NCBI GenBank assembly: GCA_963759295.1
Contig: CAVWYT010000010.1
Span: forward strand, 682,001-746,000
DNA length: 64,000 nt
Source: WHSW01 sp963759295
GTDB lineage: Bacteria > Actinomycetota > Thermoleophilia > Solirubrobacterales > 70-9
Direction: 5' to 3'
Both the position numbers and the translations under genes were made by a program. Position 1 is the first letter of the stretch. Each line of letters begins with the position of its first letter. Shown here one piece after another: positions 51,222 through 59,810 of the stretch. The notes below the pieces were generated by a model. That model worked only from the letters and a program-made list of their open reading frames with translations. It was not told the origin of the DNA and ran no database searches.

Positions 51222-51701
51222 ATGAACGGACTACGCGCTTCGACATTTGCACTCATCCTCGCCGGGCTGGTCGCTGCCGGGTGTGGGGGCGACGACGAGG
51301 GCGATGAGAGTGCCGATGACCAGCCGACGGAGCTGGCGGTCCCAGGGTCCGAAGAAGCCGCGGCGCTCCAGGAGGATGTTGCGGATCAAAGCGACGAAGA
51401 GCAGATCGAAGCCGTGGGTGAGGCTTGGGCGGAGCCGTTCGCAGCAGGGGACGAAGTGATGTGCGGTTACCTTCATCCAGACCTTGGCGGTACGAGTTCC
51501 TGCGCGGAGTACGTGAAGGGCTCGCTGACGGGAAGCAGCGAGCTTCAAGCGTCATTCGCGCGCTCAACCGTTGAGCGCGTGAAAGTCGACGGCGAGACTG
51601 CTGCGGCGGAGTTCAGCAATGGGGAACAGGTCACCTTCGCCCGCGATTCGGATGGTGCCTGGAAGGTCATCGAGACACCGCGCGTGGGTCCCGCAGGCTG
51701 A
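51222..51701 (+). CDS. Small lipoprotein, unknown function
   Basis: These 159 residues have a lipoprotein signal (ASTFALILAGLVAAGCGGDD) lipidated at Cys21. A long acidic, low-complexity linker (DDEGDESADDQPTELAVPG) leads to a compact domain: EEQIEAVGEAWAEPFAAGDE, CGYLHPDLGG, then TAAAEFSNGEQVTFARDSDG and AWKVIETPR. Together these look like an NTF2/DUF4878-type fold (strand pair after a helix). The start is ATG at 51222, after TGGAGTCAG. No operon partner is evident. Confidence 0.65.
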   Translation: MNGLRASTFALILAGLVAAGCGGDDEGDESADDQPTELAVPGSEEAAALQEDVADQSDEEQIEAVGEAWAEPFAAGDEVMCGYLHPDLGGTSSCAEYVKGSLTGSSELQASFARSTVERVKVDGETAAAEFSNGEQVTFARDSDGAWKVIETPRVGPAG

Positions 51702-52021
51702 CATCGCATACGCGGACGCCAACCCCGGTTGCACCGGGCATGGGAGGGCCGCAGGTTGGCCAGCGAATCGTCTCCAGCGGCGCTCGAATAAGGCCTCGCC
51801 GGCGCCACGCAGCTCAGAGTCGTCACGGTGGTTTCGGTGGGCGCACCCGGCTCGGGCGAGCTACGGATGCGGGCATTGACCCTGTAACACTTCAGGGTGT
51901 GGCCAGCGCCTCCGCCCGCTATCCGAGAATCATCGAGGGGAGCGGCGAGCCTTGCGACGTCTGGTCACCGGAGAGCTCGGGACGCGCGATCCGAAGCAGT
52001 GCAACCGGAGGGGGATGCTGA
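51702..52021. other. Intergenic stretch with no convincing gene
   Basis: The 320 bases between the lipoprotein gene and HMG-CoA reductase have no open frame with the GC3 pattern of real genes, no tRNA and no strong hairpin. They presumably hold the promoter and leader of the reductase. GGAGGGGG lies just ahead of that start codon at 52022. Confidence 0.5.
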
Positions 52022-53227
52022 ATGCCCGATGACGCTGCCTCCGACATCGAGCGGGGCTCACATCAGATCCTGGGTGCGAACCCAGCCATGCGGCGCGCTT
52101 GGCTCGCCCACAACACGGGCCATGCTCTCGCCGCCGTCGCAGACACGGCCTTCGCGCCCGAGGAGACACGCGGGAGGATCGAGAACCTCGTCGGGGCGAC
52201 GCAGATCCCGCTCGGCATCGGGGGACCGATCCTCGTCAACGGGCAACACGCCCACGGGTTGTTCTTCGTCCCGTTCGCAACCACGGAGGGAACCCTGGTC
52301 ACCACCTACCAGTACGGCATGCGGGCGATCACCGAGGCGGGTGGGGCCCACGCGTCCGTCGTGGGCGACGCCCTCGACATCACCCCCTGCTTCGTCGTCG
52401 CAACAGGGCACGACGCCCTCGTTCTCGCGGAGTGGCTCGAGGGTCACCTCTCCGAGTTGCAAGCCGTGGCCGCGGAGACGACGGCGCATGGGCGCCTCGT
52501 CGAGGTTCGCCCCCACGTGTTCGGCCGCCGCATCTTCGCCCGATTCGTGTTCAGCACCGGCGATGCGATGGGGCTCAACATGGTCAACCTGGCGGTTGAC
52601 CGCATCTGCCGGCATGTGATGGAGGCGATGGCGTGCCAGCGGTACTACCTTCGGTGCAACTACTCGAGCGACAAGAAGCCAGCCGCCATCAACCTGTTCC
52701 GGCCCTACGGCAAGGAGGTGGTCGTCGACGTGACCCTCCCGGCGAGCGTTGTCGAGGCGCACCTCGGGGTCTCCACCAGCGACCTGCTCGAGTTCGCTGC
52801 CGCCGCCCGGCTTGGCACCATGCAGGCGGGGGCGCTGGGCGCGAATGCGCATTTCGCGAACGGTCTGGCGGCGATCTACATCGCCTGCGGCCAGGACCCC
52901 GCTCAGATCGTCAACGCGAGCATCGGATTCCTGGACCTCGAGTGGGTCGGCGAGGGGGACCTCTACGTCGCCGCCAGGTTGCCGAACCTCGTGGTCGGAA
53001 CGGTCGGCGGTGGCACGCAGTTGCCGACCCAGCGGGAATGCCTCGCCCTGCTGGGCTGCAGCGGCGACGGCACGGCGCGTAAGTTCGCCGAGATCGTCGC
53101 GGCGACCCTGGTCGCCGGGGACCTTGCTATCTGCGCCGCCCTTGCGAACGGGCGCTTCATCGAGGCCCACCGACAGAACCGGCTGATCGCCGGCCGAAAC
53201 GGGCACGAGGCGGCCGAGGGAAGCTGA
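52022..53227 (+). CDS. hmgA: Class I hydroxymethylglutaryl-CoA reductase
   Basis: This 401-residue catalytic core of class I HMG-CoA reductase has no membrane domain. It makes mevalonate from HMG-CoA with 2 NADPH. All four catalytic residues are present: Glu89 (ATTEGTLV), Lys218 (SSDKKPAAINL), Asp292 (ACGQDPAQIVN) and His383 (IEAHRQNR). The NADPH loops TGDAMGLNM and VGTVGGGTQLPTQ are also intact. The ATG at 52022 follows GGAGGGGG. No other mevalonate gene is in the window, and HMG-CoA lyase at 34.5 kb uses the same substrate for breakdown. Confidence 0.95.
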   Translation: MPDDAASDIERGSHQILGANPAMRRAWLAHNTGHALAAVADTAFAPEETRGRIENLVGATQIPLGIGGPILVNGQHAHGLFFVPFATTEGTLVTTYQYGMRAITEAGGAHASVVGDALDITPCFVVATGHDALVLAEWLEGHLSELQAVAAETTAHGRLVEVRPHVFGRRIFARFVFSTGDAMGLNMVNLAVDRICRHVMEAMACQRYYLRCNYSSDKKPAAINLFRPYGKEVVVDVTLPASVVEAHLGVSTSDLLEFAAAARLGTMQAGALGANAHFANGLAAIYIACGQDPAQIVNASIGFLDLEWVGEGDLYVAARLPNLVVGTVGGGTQLPTQRECLALLGCSGDGTARKFAEIVAATLVAGDLAICAALANGRFIEAHRQNRLIAGRNGHEAAEGS

Positions 53228-53379
53228 CACAGGCCTCAGCAGATCCTTCGACGTTCGGGGTGGGGTAACTAGCGAGCCGAAGGTGGGCCGTCTCCAAGTC
53301 AGCTCCGCTTCTCGCGCGAAGCGGAGGCTGGCTAGTATCACTCGATCGAGCGTGGCTCAGCCAATCGAGAGGAGGCCCG

Positions 53380-53676
53380 ATGATCGGCGTGCTCGTGACC
53401 TTCACGCAGACCGACAAGTTCGACCGCTCGAGTGTCGCGAAGATTGCCGGCGAAGAGCGAGGAACGTTCGAAGGCATGCCCGGCCTTCGCTTCAAGAGCT
53501 TCACGCTCGACGATGACGGCCTTCATGCAAGGAACTTCTACGTCTGGGACGACGAGGAGAAAGCCCGTGCCTTCTTCACGGAGGAGCTCGTCGATATGGT
53601 GACGCGGATTTACGGCGTCGCGCCCAAGATCGAATACCTCGACATATTGGAGTTCGTCGACAACTCTGACACCTGA
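53380..53676 (+). CDS. Small ferredoxin-like (YdhR/ABM-type) hypothetical protein
   Basis: These 98 residues run MIGVLVTFTQTDKFDRSSVA, then GMPGLRFKSFTLDDDGLHAR, FYVWDDEEKARAFFTEELVD and IYGVAPKIEYLDILEFVDN. This is the strand-helix-strand order of dimeric alpha+beta barrel proteins (YdhR/ABM type), with FYVW-D-EEKARAFF as the typical reporting strand and helix. It is a candidate small-molecule binder or monooxygenase, with no cofactor residue assigned. Start ATG 53380 after GAGAGGAGG. It stands alone. Confidence 0.7.
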   Translation: MIGVLVTFTQTDKFDRSSVAKIAGEERGTFEGMPGLRFKSFTLDDDGLHARNFYVWDDEEKARAFFTEELVDMVTRIYGVAPKIEYLDILEFVDNSDT

Positions 53677-53788
53677 TTCGCGCGAAACCAGGCGCCTCCA
53701 TCGCTACCAACGATCGACTATGCGACGTTTCTGATCCGTCGTGGGTTGCGCCTCGGAAGCGAAGCGGGATCACCTCCCCCCAGGGTGC

Positions 53789-54304
53789 TCAGTACGCTCG
53801 CAGCCGCCCGATCGGGGCGAGCAGAGCGATGGCCGCACGCAGCGCAGGGTTTGTAGGCACAAGCAGGTCTCGGTGCTCGTGCCAGGCCACCGCCATCGCG
53901 ATCGCAGTCGATGGGTGCTTGAGTCCGCGAAAGCGCGCGGAGGTGACGAACCGGTGCTGACGCTCGACAAATTCGTCGAACCGGCTTCCGGGGCGGTGAA
54001 TGTTCCGCACGCGCACCGGCTCTCCCACAAGTCGGAAGGTATGGCTCGCGTTCACCGGCACAGTGGCGGAGTCCCCGGCCGCTAGCCGTCGCCAGGCTCC
54101 GTCGATTCCGACCTCGAACGACCCCTCGAGCACTTCGTAGCTTTCGACCTGAGTGGGGTGGCGATGCGAAGGTGGCGCGAAGGCGCTTGCCGGAAGCGAC
54201 CATTCCATCTCGACGTACTCGCCCTCCGTCTCCTCGTGCGAGCGCAGGACGAGATACTCGCCGAGTCCGTCCGGCATTACGTAGTGATCGCCGGACCGCG
54301 GCAT
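53789..54304 (-). CDS. Cupin domain protein with C-terminal extension
   Basis: The protein has 171 residues. A single cupin barrel covers about residues 15-110: EMEWSLPASAFAPPSHRHPT holds motif 1 with HRH, QVESYEVLEGSFEVGIDG follows with Glu, and DSATVPVNASHTFRLVGEPV is motif 2 with the last His. All the usual metal ligands are present. A helical C-terminal region (STAIAMAVAWHEH, ALRAAIALLAPIGRL) is hydrophobic and may contact a membrane or a partner. Start ATG 54304. Function unknown. Confidence 0.72.
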   Translation of the reverse strand: MPRSGDHYVMPDGLGEYLVLRSHEETEGEYVEMEWSLPASAFAPPSHRHPTQVESYEVLEGSFEVGIDGAWRRLAAGDSATVPVNASHTFRLVGEPVRVRNIHRPGSRFDEFVERQHRFVTSARFRGLKHPSTAIAMAVAWHEHRDLLVPTNPALRAAIALLAPIGRLRAY

Positions 54305-54410
54305 CAGGCGACTCTATCCGGAGGCCTCTCAAACAGCCACTCGTGATGCCCCTTGCCCACGGGCAGTGGAGTCATGGCTAGCTCCATCTACGAAGTTCGC
54401 CCACGGACTC

Positions 54411-54448
54411 CCGAGGGCGACGCCGCCCAGAGGCGGCGCTGCCCTCGG
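54411..54448 (-). terminator. Strong stem-loop after the FDWGDA small-protein gene
   Basis: CCGAGGGC-GA-CGCCGCC pairs with GGCGGCG-CT-GCCCTCGG: two perfect stems (8 and 7 pairs) separated by a 2x2 internal loop, with a short loop between the arms. It lies 12 bases past the stop codon of the minus-strand gene at 54461. It has no T-run but is well placed to end that two-gene transcript. Confidence 0.6.
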
Positions 54449-54460
54449 AAGGAGATGCGG

Positions 54461-54790
54461 TCAGCCGGTCACCGCGTCCCGGCGCCCGCCGCGCCTGGTG
54501 ATCGCGACGGCACCCGCGCCGAGACCGACTAGCGTGAGCATCCCGGCCGCCCCAATCCCTGCGTCGCCCCAGTCGAAGCCGGTCGAGGATGTCGCCTGCG
54601 TCGCGTGGACCGCGACCGCGTGCTGAGCCTCGGCGCCGCTGCTCGGCCCCAGGCCGCCGTTCACCCCGGCCGGTATCTCGACAATGGCCGGCATGTGCTC
54701 GTCGATCGGCATCGCGCCGGCACTCGGCGCCATGATCGCTGCGGCGGCGAGGACCGCGGCGAGCGTCGTTTTCTTTGTGCTACTGGACAT
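54461..54790 (-). CDS. Small secreted protein with FDWGDA C-terminal anchor motif
   Basis: This 109-residue protein has a signal peptide (TTLAAVLAAAAIMAPSAGA, cleavage near residue 26), a short polar middle, then GFDWGDAGIGAAG (71-83), one membrane helix (about 83-97) and the basic tail TRRGGRRDAVTG. The same tail layout occurs in the protein encoded at 62.8 kb, although the middles differ. This looks like a C-terminal sorting or anchoring signal. The gene is 21 bases after the DUF4242 gene with GAGGAGG before the ATG, so the two are co-transcribed. Confidence 0.75.
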   Translation of the reverse strand: MSSSTKKTTLAAVLAAAAIMAPSAGAMPIDEHMPAIVEIPAGVNGGLGPSSGAEAQHAVAVHATQATSSTGFDWGDAGIGAAGMLTLVGLGAGAVAITRRGGRRDAVTG

Positions 54791-54811
54791 GAGTTGCCTC
54801 CTCGGAATGGC

Positions 54812-55084
54812 TCAGACGTAGAAGTAGGGATCCAGGACCCGGACCTCGGTGATCCGGTCGACCGGCAGCTCGTTTGCGTCTGCCGCCTTCCGGATCGCCT
54901 CCGGCGCGGGCGCGTCGTAGACGCAGAACGTGGTGCGCTTGTCGGCGCTCACATAGGAGTGCACCCAGGTCACGTCCTCGACGGCGTTTCGCTCAACGAC
55001 GGTGCGGCAAACGTCCGCGCCCCCGTTTGCGACCGGGATGTCGAGCACGTCCGGAAAGGTGCGCTCGACCACGTATCGCGGCAT
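54812..55084 (-). CDS. DUF4242 family protein
   Basis: This 90-residue compact protein of the DUF4242 ('nickel-binding-like') family runs MPRYVVERTFPDVLDIPVA, VERNAVEDVTWVHSYVSADK, then RTTFCVYDAPAPEAIRKAAD and VDRITEVRVLDPYFYV. His, Cys and Asp in TWVHSYV and FCVYDAP are conserved in the family. Its function is not established. The ATG at 55084 follows GAGGAGGAA. It is placed directly downstream of the large LuxR-type regulator and upstream of the FDWGDA gene. Confidence 0.8.
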   Translation of the reverse strand: MPRYVVERTFPDVLDIPVANGGADVCRTVVERNAVEDVTWVHSYVSADKRTTFCVYDAPAPEAIRKAADANELPVDRITEVRVLDPYFYV

Positions 55085-55161
55085 CTCGTTCCTCCTCGAT
55101 TGGTGGATGTCGTCATGCCGCCAAGACTGCGCGCTCACGAACGCGCGCGCATCGGGAACGC

Positions 55162-55191
55162 TCCCTATGTTTGGTCGTGTCGGTTCCCTAT
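55162..55191. repeat. Direct repeat TCCCTAT, 23 bases apart, upstream of the DUF4242 gene
   Basis: TCCCTAT occurs at 55162-55168 and 55185-55191 (ATAGGGA on the transcribed strand), spaced about two helical turns apart. It covers the last bases of the regulator gene and the promoter region of the following gene pair. It may be an activator site for the LuxR-type protein, but this is only positional. Confidence 0.3.
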
Positions 55192-57839
55192 CTTGGGTCC
55201 GCGATGCCGAGGCGAATGGCTGCGGCGCCGGCCTCGCTGCGGGTGCGCACGTCGAGCTTTCGCAGGATGGCCGAGACGTGATGGCCGACGGTCTTCTCGG
55301 AGACGAAGAGGCGCTCGCCAATCTCGGCGTTGCGAAGCCCCTGGGCAACCAGCCCAAGCACCTCGACCTCTCGGGTGGTGAGCCCGGCTGGGTTCTCCCG
55401 GGTCGTCGCCCGCGGCCCTCGCGGCAGCCCCCGCGCTCCACGCTCGCGAAGCCGCCGGGCGACGATCGCCGCCGCCGGTGCCGCACCGAGCGCCTGAAGC
55501 TCAGCGAGCGAGCCGCGAAGGGCATCGTCATCATCCGCGCCGGCGAGCGCCAGTGCCGCCTCGTAGGGGCAGCCGAGCTCCACCCAGAGCCTCGCGGCGC
55601 GCTCGTGATCGCCGGCAAGCTCGGCCGCGTAGGGCTCGGCGACCTCGACGACGATCTCCTCCTTGACGCCCGCGCGGCGGCGCCAAACGGCAACTTCGCC
55701 GAATTCCCATGAAGGCAGGCGCTCAAGCCCGAGCTTCAGTGTCGTATCAGTGGCCTCGATCGACTCGCGGTTACGCCCTTCGAGCCAGGCGGCCTCGGCC
55801 CTGGCGGCGGCCACCGGGGCAATCTGCTGGAGCTCACCCGTCGGCTCCGCCTCGGCGAGCGCCGCGTCAAGGGGTTGCCAGGGGTCGGGATCGCCTCGGC
55901 GCGCTCGAATCAGTCCCTGGATCGCGCCGGCGAGCACCCCGGGAACCGGTGCCGAGCCCCGGCTGCGAAGGATCTCCGTCGCCGACTCGGCGGCCTGGGC
56001 CCAATGCCCGCGATCGAGCTGCATACGAGCGCGGCAGGCGCTCAGGGAGAGGCGCCAGTAGTCGAGGCCTCTCTCGCTGCAGTACGCCAATCCGGGTCCG
56101 AGGTGACGGTCGGCAAGCGCGAACCAGCGTCCCCGAGTGGAGAGCCAGACGAGGTTGAGGAAGGCTCGGCCGGCCTCATCTTCGAGGCCGGCTGTCCTCG
56201 CCAGCTCGAGACTTTGCGCGAGCCTCTCGGCTCCCCTCGGGCCCTCGCGGCGGAACTCCGCTGCGCCGACGCTGGTGAGCGCATAGACGAAGATTTGGGT
56301 GTCGTCCAGGCGCCGCGCAAGCTCAAGCGCGCGAGTCCCCCAGTCGATGGCCCTTTCCGTGTCCTCCCAGTTCAAGTACCGCTGCGCGAGCGCGGCGTAG
56401 GCCATCGCAAGCTCGCGTCCGGGCTCCAACTGCTCGAGCATGGCCACGGCCTCGCGACAAGCCTCGACCGCCTCATTTGTTCGACCGCCGAACCCGAGCA
56501 TCCGCCCGAGCGCACGAAGAGCGTCCCCTTCCTTGCGCGTGTCGCCTAGTGCGCGCCGGCGACCGACCACTTCCTCCTGGGCCTCGATCGCCGCGTCGAG
56601 CTGGCCGGACAGATAGCACTCGTACGCCCGCCTCTCGAGCAGCTGGGCCTGCTTCTCCGGTTGCACGCCCGCGGCGACGCGCAACGCGCGCGCATACTGA
56701 GCGGCCGCCTCACGATGGGCACCGAAGGCGGCCGCGCGCGCGGCGGCAATCGGTGCGAAGCGCAGGACCATGGGGCGGTCGTCCGCGGCTTCGGCGTGAT
56801 GGGCGATTCGAGCCGGGTCGGTGTCGGCGCGCGCCGCAAGCGCCTCGGTCGCGCGGCGATTGAGCGCGACGCGCCGGTTGGGTGCGAGCCCTTCCTCGAC
56901 GGCCAGGCGGGCAAGCTCGTGCCTGAAAGCAACGCCACGATCCCCCGGGAGCACCATGCCGGACGCCAGGCATTCCTCCAGGCGGTCCAGCTCCGCGGGG
57001 GCGAGCGCCTCGAGCAGCCAGACCTCGACCTGAGGGGCCGCGACAGCGATCGCCTCGAGCAGGCGCCGCGCCGGTTCCGAGACGCGTGCCATCCGCGCCA
57101 GCACCGCATCCCGCACGGTCGACGGAACCGTGTCGATCCCGGCCGCCAGAGCCTCGCTGACAAAGAACGGATTGCCGTTAGTTTGACGGTACAGCTCCTC
57201 GGGGTCCATCTCGTGTGGTGCGGCAAGTCGTCCGACGGCATCCCGCGAAAGGAGCGGAATTCGGAGTCTCGAAACCGATCGCGCACTAGTCAGCTCTCCG
57301 AGGACCAGGGCAAGCGGATGGGTCCGGTCGAGCTCATCGTCACGAAAGCTGGCCACGACGAGCGTCGGAACCGACTCGACCTTCCGGGCCAGCAGCCGCA
57401 GAACGTCGAGCGTCGCCTCGTCGGCCCAGTGGAGGTCGTCGAGCACGAGCACGCTTGCGCGTCGTCCGGCTAGCTCTCGGATCAGCGCGGCCGTGACCTC
57501 GTGCGGTCGGGCGGCGCCGGAGACGAGCTCCTCGAGTTCCCCTCCCGTGGTCTCGGCGACTTCGAAGAGCGGCCCCAGGGGCGGTGGAGTTGCCAGCGGC
57601 TCACAGGCGCCCCAAAGAATCCTCGCCGAGTCGCGATTCCGCTCGCAGAACTCCTGCAGAAGGGTGGTCTTGCCGATCCCTGCCTCGCCTCGGACGAGTA
57701 CTAGCCGTCCACTCGAGTTGGCGACCGCCTCCAGCCAGCCGGCAAGGGCGGAGAGTTCGTTGGAACGCTCCAGAAGCTCCCCGGCGTCGTCCGGGGAGCT
57801 TATGGTCCCTTCCGCTCGCGCCCGCGCATCGAAACGCAT
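55188..57839 (-). CDS. Large LuxR-type (LAL) ATPase transcriptional regulator
   Basis: This 883-residue regulator has an N-terminal ATPase with Walker A VRGEAGIGKTTLLQEF (about residues 49-64) and Walker B RRASVLVLDDLHWADEATLD. A long helical tetratricopeptide-like middle spans about residues 330-780. The C-terminal LuxR helix-turn-helix is LTTREVEVLGLVAQGLRNAE, with LFVSEKTVGHHVSAILRKLD. Such MalT-like proteins need ATP and a ligand to activate. The ATG at 57839 begins MRFDARARAEG. The DUF4242 and FDWGDA genes downstream are possible targets. Confidence 0.88.
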   Translation of the reverse strand: MRFDARARAEGTISSPDDAGELLERSNELSALAGWLEAVANSSGRLVLVRGEAGIGKTTLLQEFCERNRDSARILWGACEPLATPPPLGPLFEVAETTGGELEELVSGAARPHEVTAALIRELAGRRASVLVLDDLHWADEATLDVLRLLARKVESVPTLVVASFRDDELDRTHPLALVLGELTSARSVSRLRIPLLSRDAVGRLAAPHEMDPEELYRQTNGNPFFVSEALAAGIDTVPSTVRDAVLARMARVSEPARRLLEAIAVAAPQVEVWLLEALAPAELDRLEECLASGMVLPGDRGVAFRHELARLAVEEGLAPNRRVALNRRATEALAARADTDPARIAHHAEAADDRPMVLRFAPIAAARAAAFGAHREAAAQYARALRVAAGVQPEKQAQLLERRAYECYLSGQLDAAIEAQEEVVGRRRALGDTRKEGDALRALGRMLGFGGRTNEAVEACREAVAMLEQLEPGRELAMAYAALAQRYLNWEDTERAIDWGTRALELARRLDDTQIFVYALTSVGAAEFRREGPRGAERLAQSLELARTAGLEDEAGRAFLNLVWLSTRGRWFALADRHLGPGLAYCSERGLDYWRLSLSACRARMQLDRGHWAQAAESATEILRSRGSAPVPGVLAGAIQGLIRARRGDPDPWQPLDAALAEAEPTGELQQIAPVAAARAEAAWLEGRNRESIEATDTTLKLGLERLPSWEFGEVAVWRRRAGVKEEIVVEVAEPYAAELAGDHERAARLWVELGCPYEAALALAGADDDDALRGSLAELQALGAAPAAAIVARRLRERGARGLPRGPRATTRENPAGLTTREVEVLGLVAQGLRNAEIGERLFVSEKTVGHHVSAILRKLDVRTRSEAGAAAIRLGIADPR

Positions 57840-58189
57840 CCGTCTCGGATCTTGTCAAAGGAACTCGAGACCCCATCCGACATGGAGGGGCAGTATCGCG
57901 TGTACCGCTACTCCTTTTCCACGCAAGCGCTACTTCTGCTCCCGCGTGCGAGGAGAAGCGCCGCTTGGATGACGCGGTACCACCGCTTTTCATTGCCGGT
58001 CCTTCCCATCCATGCCACAGCCCTTTGTGGAGGCGCCGATGTGGCTCCTGGCCCGCACCGAAACGACGGAGAGAAGCCGATAGAGAAACTGATTCGTGCG
58101 GCTCCCGCCCAGGAACCACTCGGATCGGCTCACAAGCGCACAAGCAGGCGCCTACCGCGGCGAGCCGTTCGAGTCGGCGCCGCGGCGTC
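57840..58189. other. Intergenic stretch upstream of the LuxR-type regulator
   Basis: These 350 bases separate the regulator start from the end of the MFS gene, both on the minus strand. They are less GC-rich than the neighbours and contain no open frame with coding bias, no tRNA and no strong repeat. They presumably hold the regulator's promoter. A TTGACA lies only 13 bases from the start codon, too close to be its -35 box. Confidence 0.5.
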
Positions 58190-59776
58190 CTATGCCGCGG
58201 CGCCCTCGGGGAGGGCCGCCGGCGCGCGATCGCGCTCGCCCGCGGCAAGCTCAGGCGCGGCCGCGGGCTGGCGGTCGATCTCGCGCTCACGGACCAGCCA
58301 CAGCGCGACGACGGAGCCGGCCAGCGCCAGCACGCCGCCGAGGAGCAGGATCTCGTTCATGCCCGAGAGAAATCCCTCACCGGCGATGTTCGCGATCGTG
58401 CCGCGGGAGCCCGACGGGACCGATCCGAGCACCTGGTCGAGGCTGCCCGAGGAGGCGGCCTCTATCAGCTGACGGGGCCGGTCGCCGTCGGCGGCCGGGG
58501 TGCCGGCTGCGAGCTCGGAGACCTTGCTCGCCCCGCGGCCGAGGAAGACCGCTCCCCAGGCGGCGATTCCGACCGCGACGCCGACCTGACGGAAGGTGTC
58601 GTTGATCCCGGCCGCCATCCCGCTGCGCTCCTTGGGCACGACGCTCAGCGCGACGTCGGCGATCACCGGGTTCAGCAGGCCGACCCCCGCCCCGGCTACC
58701 AGGAAGCCGCCGAGCAGGGAGGTCCACTCCGAGCCGGCGTCGAGGCCCGACATCAGGATCAGGCCGACGCCCGTCGCCCCGAGGCCGATCGAGAGCATCA
58801 CCCGCGCGGGCACGCGCGAGAGCAGCGACCCGGCGATCGGGGCCACGAAGAAGCTCAGCAGGGTGATCGGCAGATAGCGAACGCCCGCCTCGAGCGGCGA
58901 GTAGCCGAGGTAGTTCTGCAGGTAGAGGGTCAGGTAGAGGAAGAGCGCGAACAGCGAGCCAGAGACGGCGAACGCCGCCAGCTGGACGCCGGTGAAGGCG
59001 CGACTGCGGAACAGCTCGAGCGGCAGCATCGGCTCGGCAACCCGGCGCTCGATAGCGATGAAGGCGGCGAGCAGGCCACCGGCGCCCGCGAACAGAGAGA
59101 CGATCAACGCCGACCCCCAGCCCTCGTCGTTGCCGCGCAGGAGGCCGAGGACGAGCAGGAAGAGGGCGCCGCTGAACGTCACGACGCCGGGCCAGTCGAT
59201 CCGGGTCGCGTTCGGGTCGCGCGTCTCGCGCAGCCGCAGCTGGGTCACCGCAAGGGCCGCCGCACCGATCGGCACGTTGATGAAGAACACCGACTCCCAG
59301 CCGAGGGCATCGGTGAGCGCACCGCCGACCAGCGGGCCGATCGCGACCGCGATGCCGATCGTGGCCCCGTAGATCCCCATCGCCATGCCGCGCTCACGGC
59401 CGGCCGGGAACTCCTGCGCGACCAGCGCCAGCGAGACGGCGAACATAATCGCACCGCCGATCCCCTGCACGGCGCGGGCGAGGTTGAGTGTCGTCGGATC
59501 GGGCGCCAGCCCGGCGACCAGCGACGAGAGGGCAAAGATCGCCAGGCCGATCGAGAACACCCGCCGGCGGCCCACGCGGTCGGCGAGCGATCCGGCGACG
59601 AGCACGAACGCCGCCAGGGTGAGCGCGTAGGCGTCGATCACCCACTGCAGGTCGGTGAAGCTCGCCGACAGGTCATCCCTGATCGCCGGCAGCGCGGTGT
59701 TGACCACCGTGATGTCGAGCAGCAACATGAACGTCGCCACGCTCACCGCCCCGAGAGTCCACCATTTCCGTGTCAT
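58190..59776 (-). CDS. MFS drug:proton antiporter, DHA2 family (EmrB/QacA type)
   Basis: This 528-residue membrane protein has 14 helices. LLLDITVVNTALPAIRDDL is the DHA2 motif D1, GSLADRVGRRRVFSIGLAIF motif A, and AIMFAVSLALVAQEFPAGRE and GIYGATIGIAVAIGPLVGGA motif C. It exports hydrophobic drugs by proton exchange. The ATG at 59776 follows GGAGGA. It is divergent from a MarR gene, and a strong inverted repeat between them suggests MarR control. Confidence 0.92.
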   Translation of the reverse strand: MTRKWWTLGAVSVATFMLLLDITVVNTALPAIRDDLSASFTDLQWVIDAYALTLAAFVLVAGSLADRVGRRRVFSIGLAIFALSSLVAGLAPDPTTLNLARAVQGIGGAIMFAVSLALVAQEFPAGRERGMAMGIYGATIGIAVAIGPLVGGALTDALGWESVFFINVPIGAAALAVTQLRLRETRDPNATRIDWPGVVTFSGALFLLVLGLLRGNDEGWGSALIVSLFAGAGGLLAAFIAIERRVAEPMLPLELFRSRAFTGVQLAAFAVSGSLFALFLYLTLYLQNYLGYSPLEAGVRYLPITLLSFFVAPIAGSLLSRVPARVMLSIGLGATGVGLILMSGLDAGSEWTSLLGGFLVAGAGVGLLNPVIADVALSVVPKERSGMAAGINDTFRQVGVAVGIAAWGAVFLGRGASKVSELAAGTPAADGDRPRQLIEAASSGSLDQVLGSVPSGSRGTIANIAGEGFLSGMNEILLLGGVLALAGSVVALWLVREREIDRQPAAAPELAAGERDRAPAALPEGAAA

Positions 59777-59810
59777 TACGAGTCCTCCGTATCCGCGTCT
59801 ATACTTTGAA

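Noticed and set aside
49717..54304. Genomic island inserted at tRNA-Pro
   Set aside because: Position and gene content are suggestive, but I found no integrase, no repeated tRNA 3' end and no clear change of base composition, so an island is not claimed as a feature.
57840..57860. TTGACA upstream of the LuxR-type regulator as a -35 box
   Set aside because: Only 13 bases separate it from the start codon, leaving no room for a -10 box and leader.
57584..59809. 741-residue plus-strand open frame
   Set aside because: It is antisense to the MFS pump and the LuxR-type regulator; composition (Arg, Gln, Asp, His rich) is typical of antisense reading in high-GC DNA.
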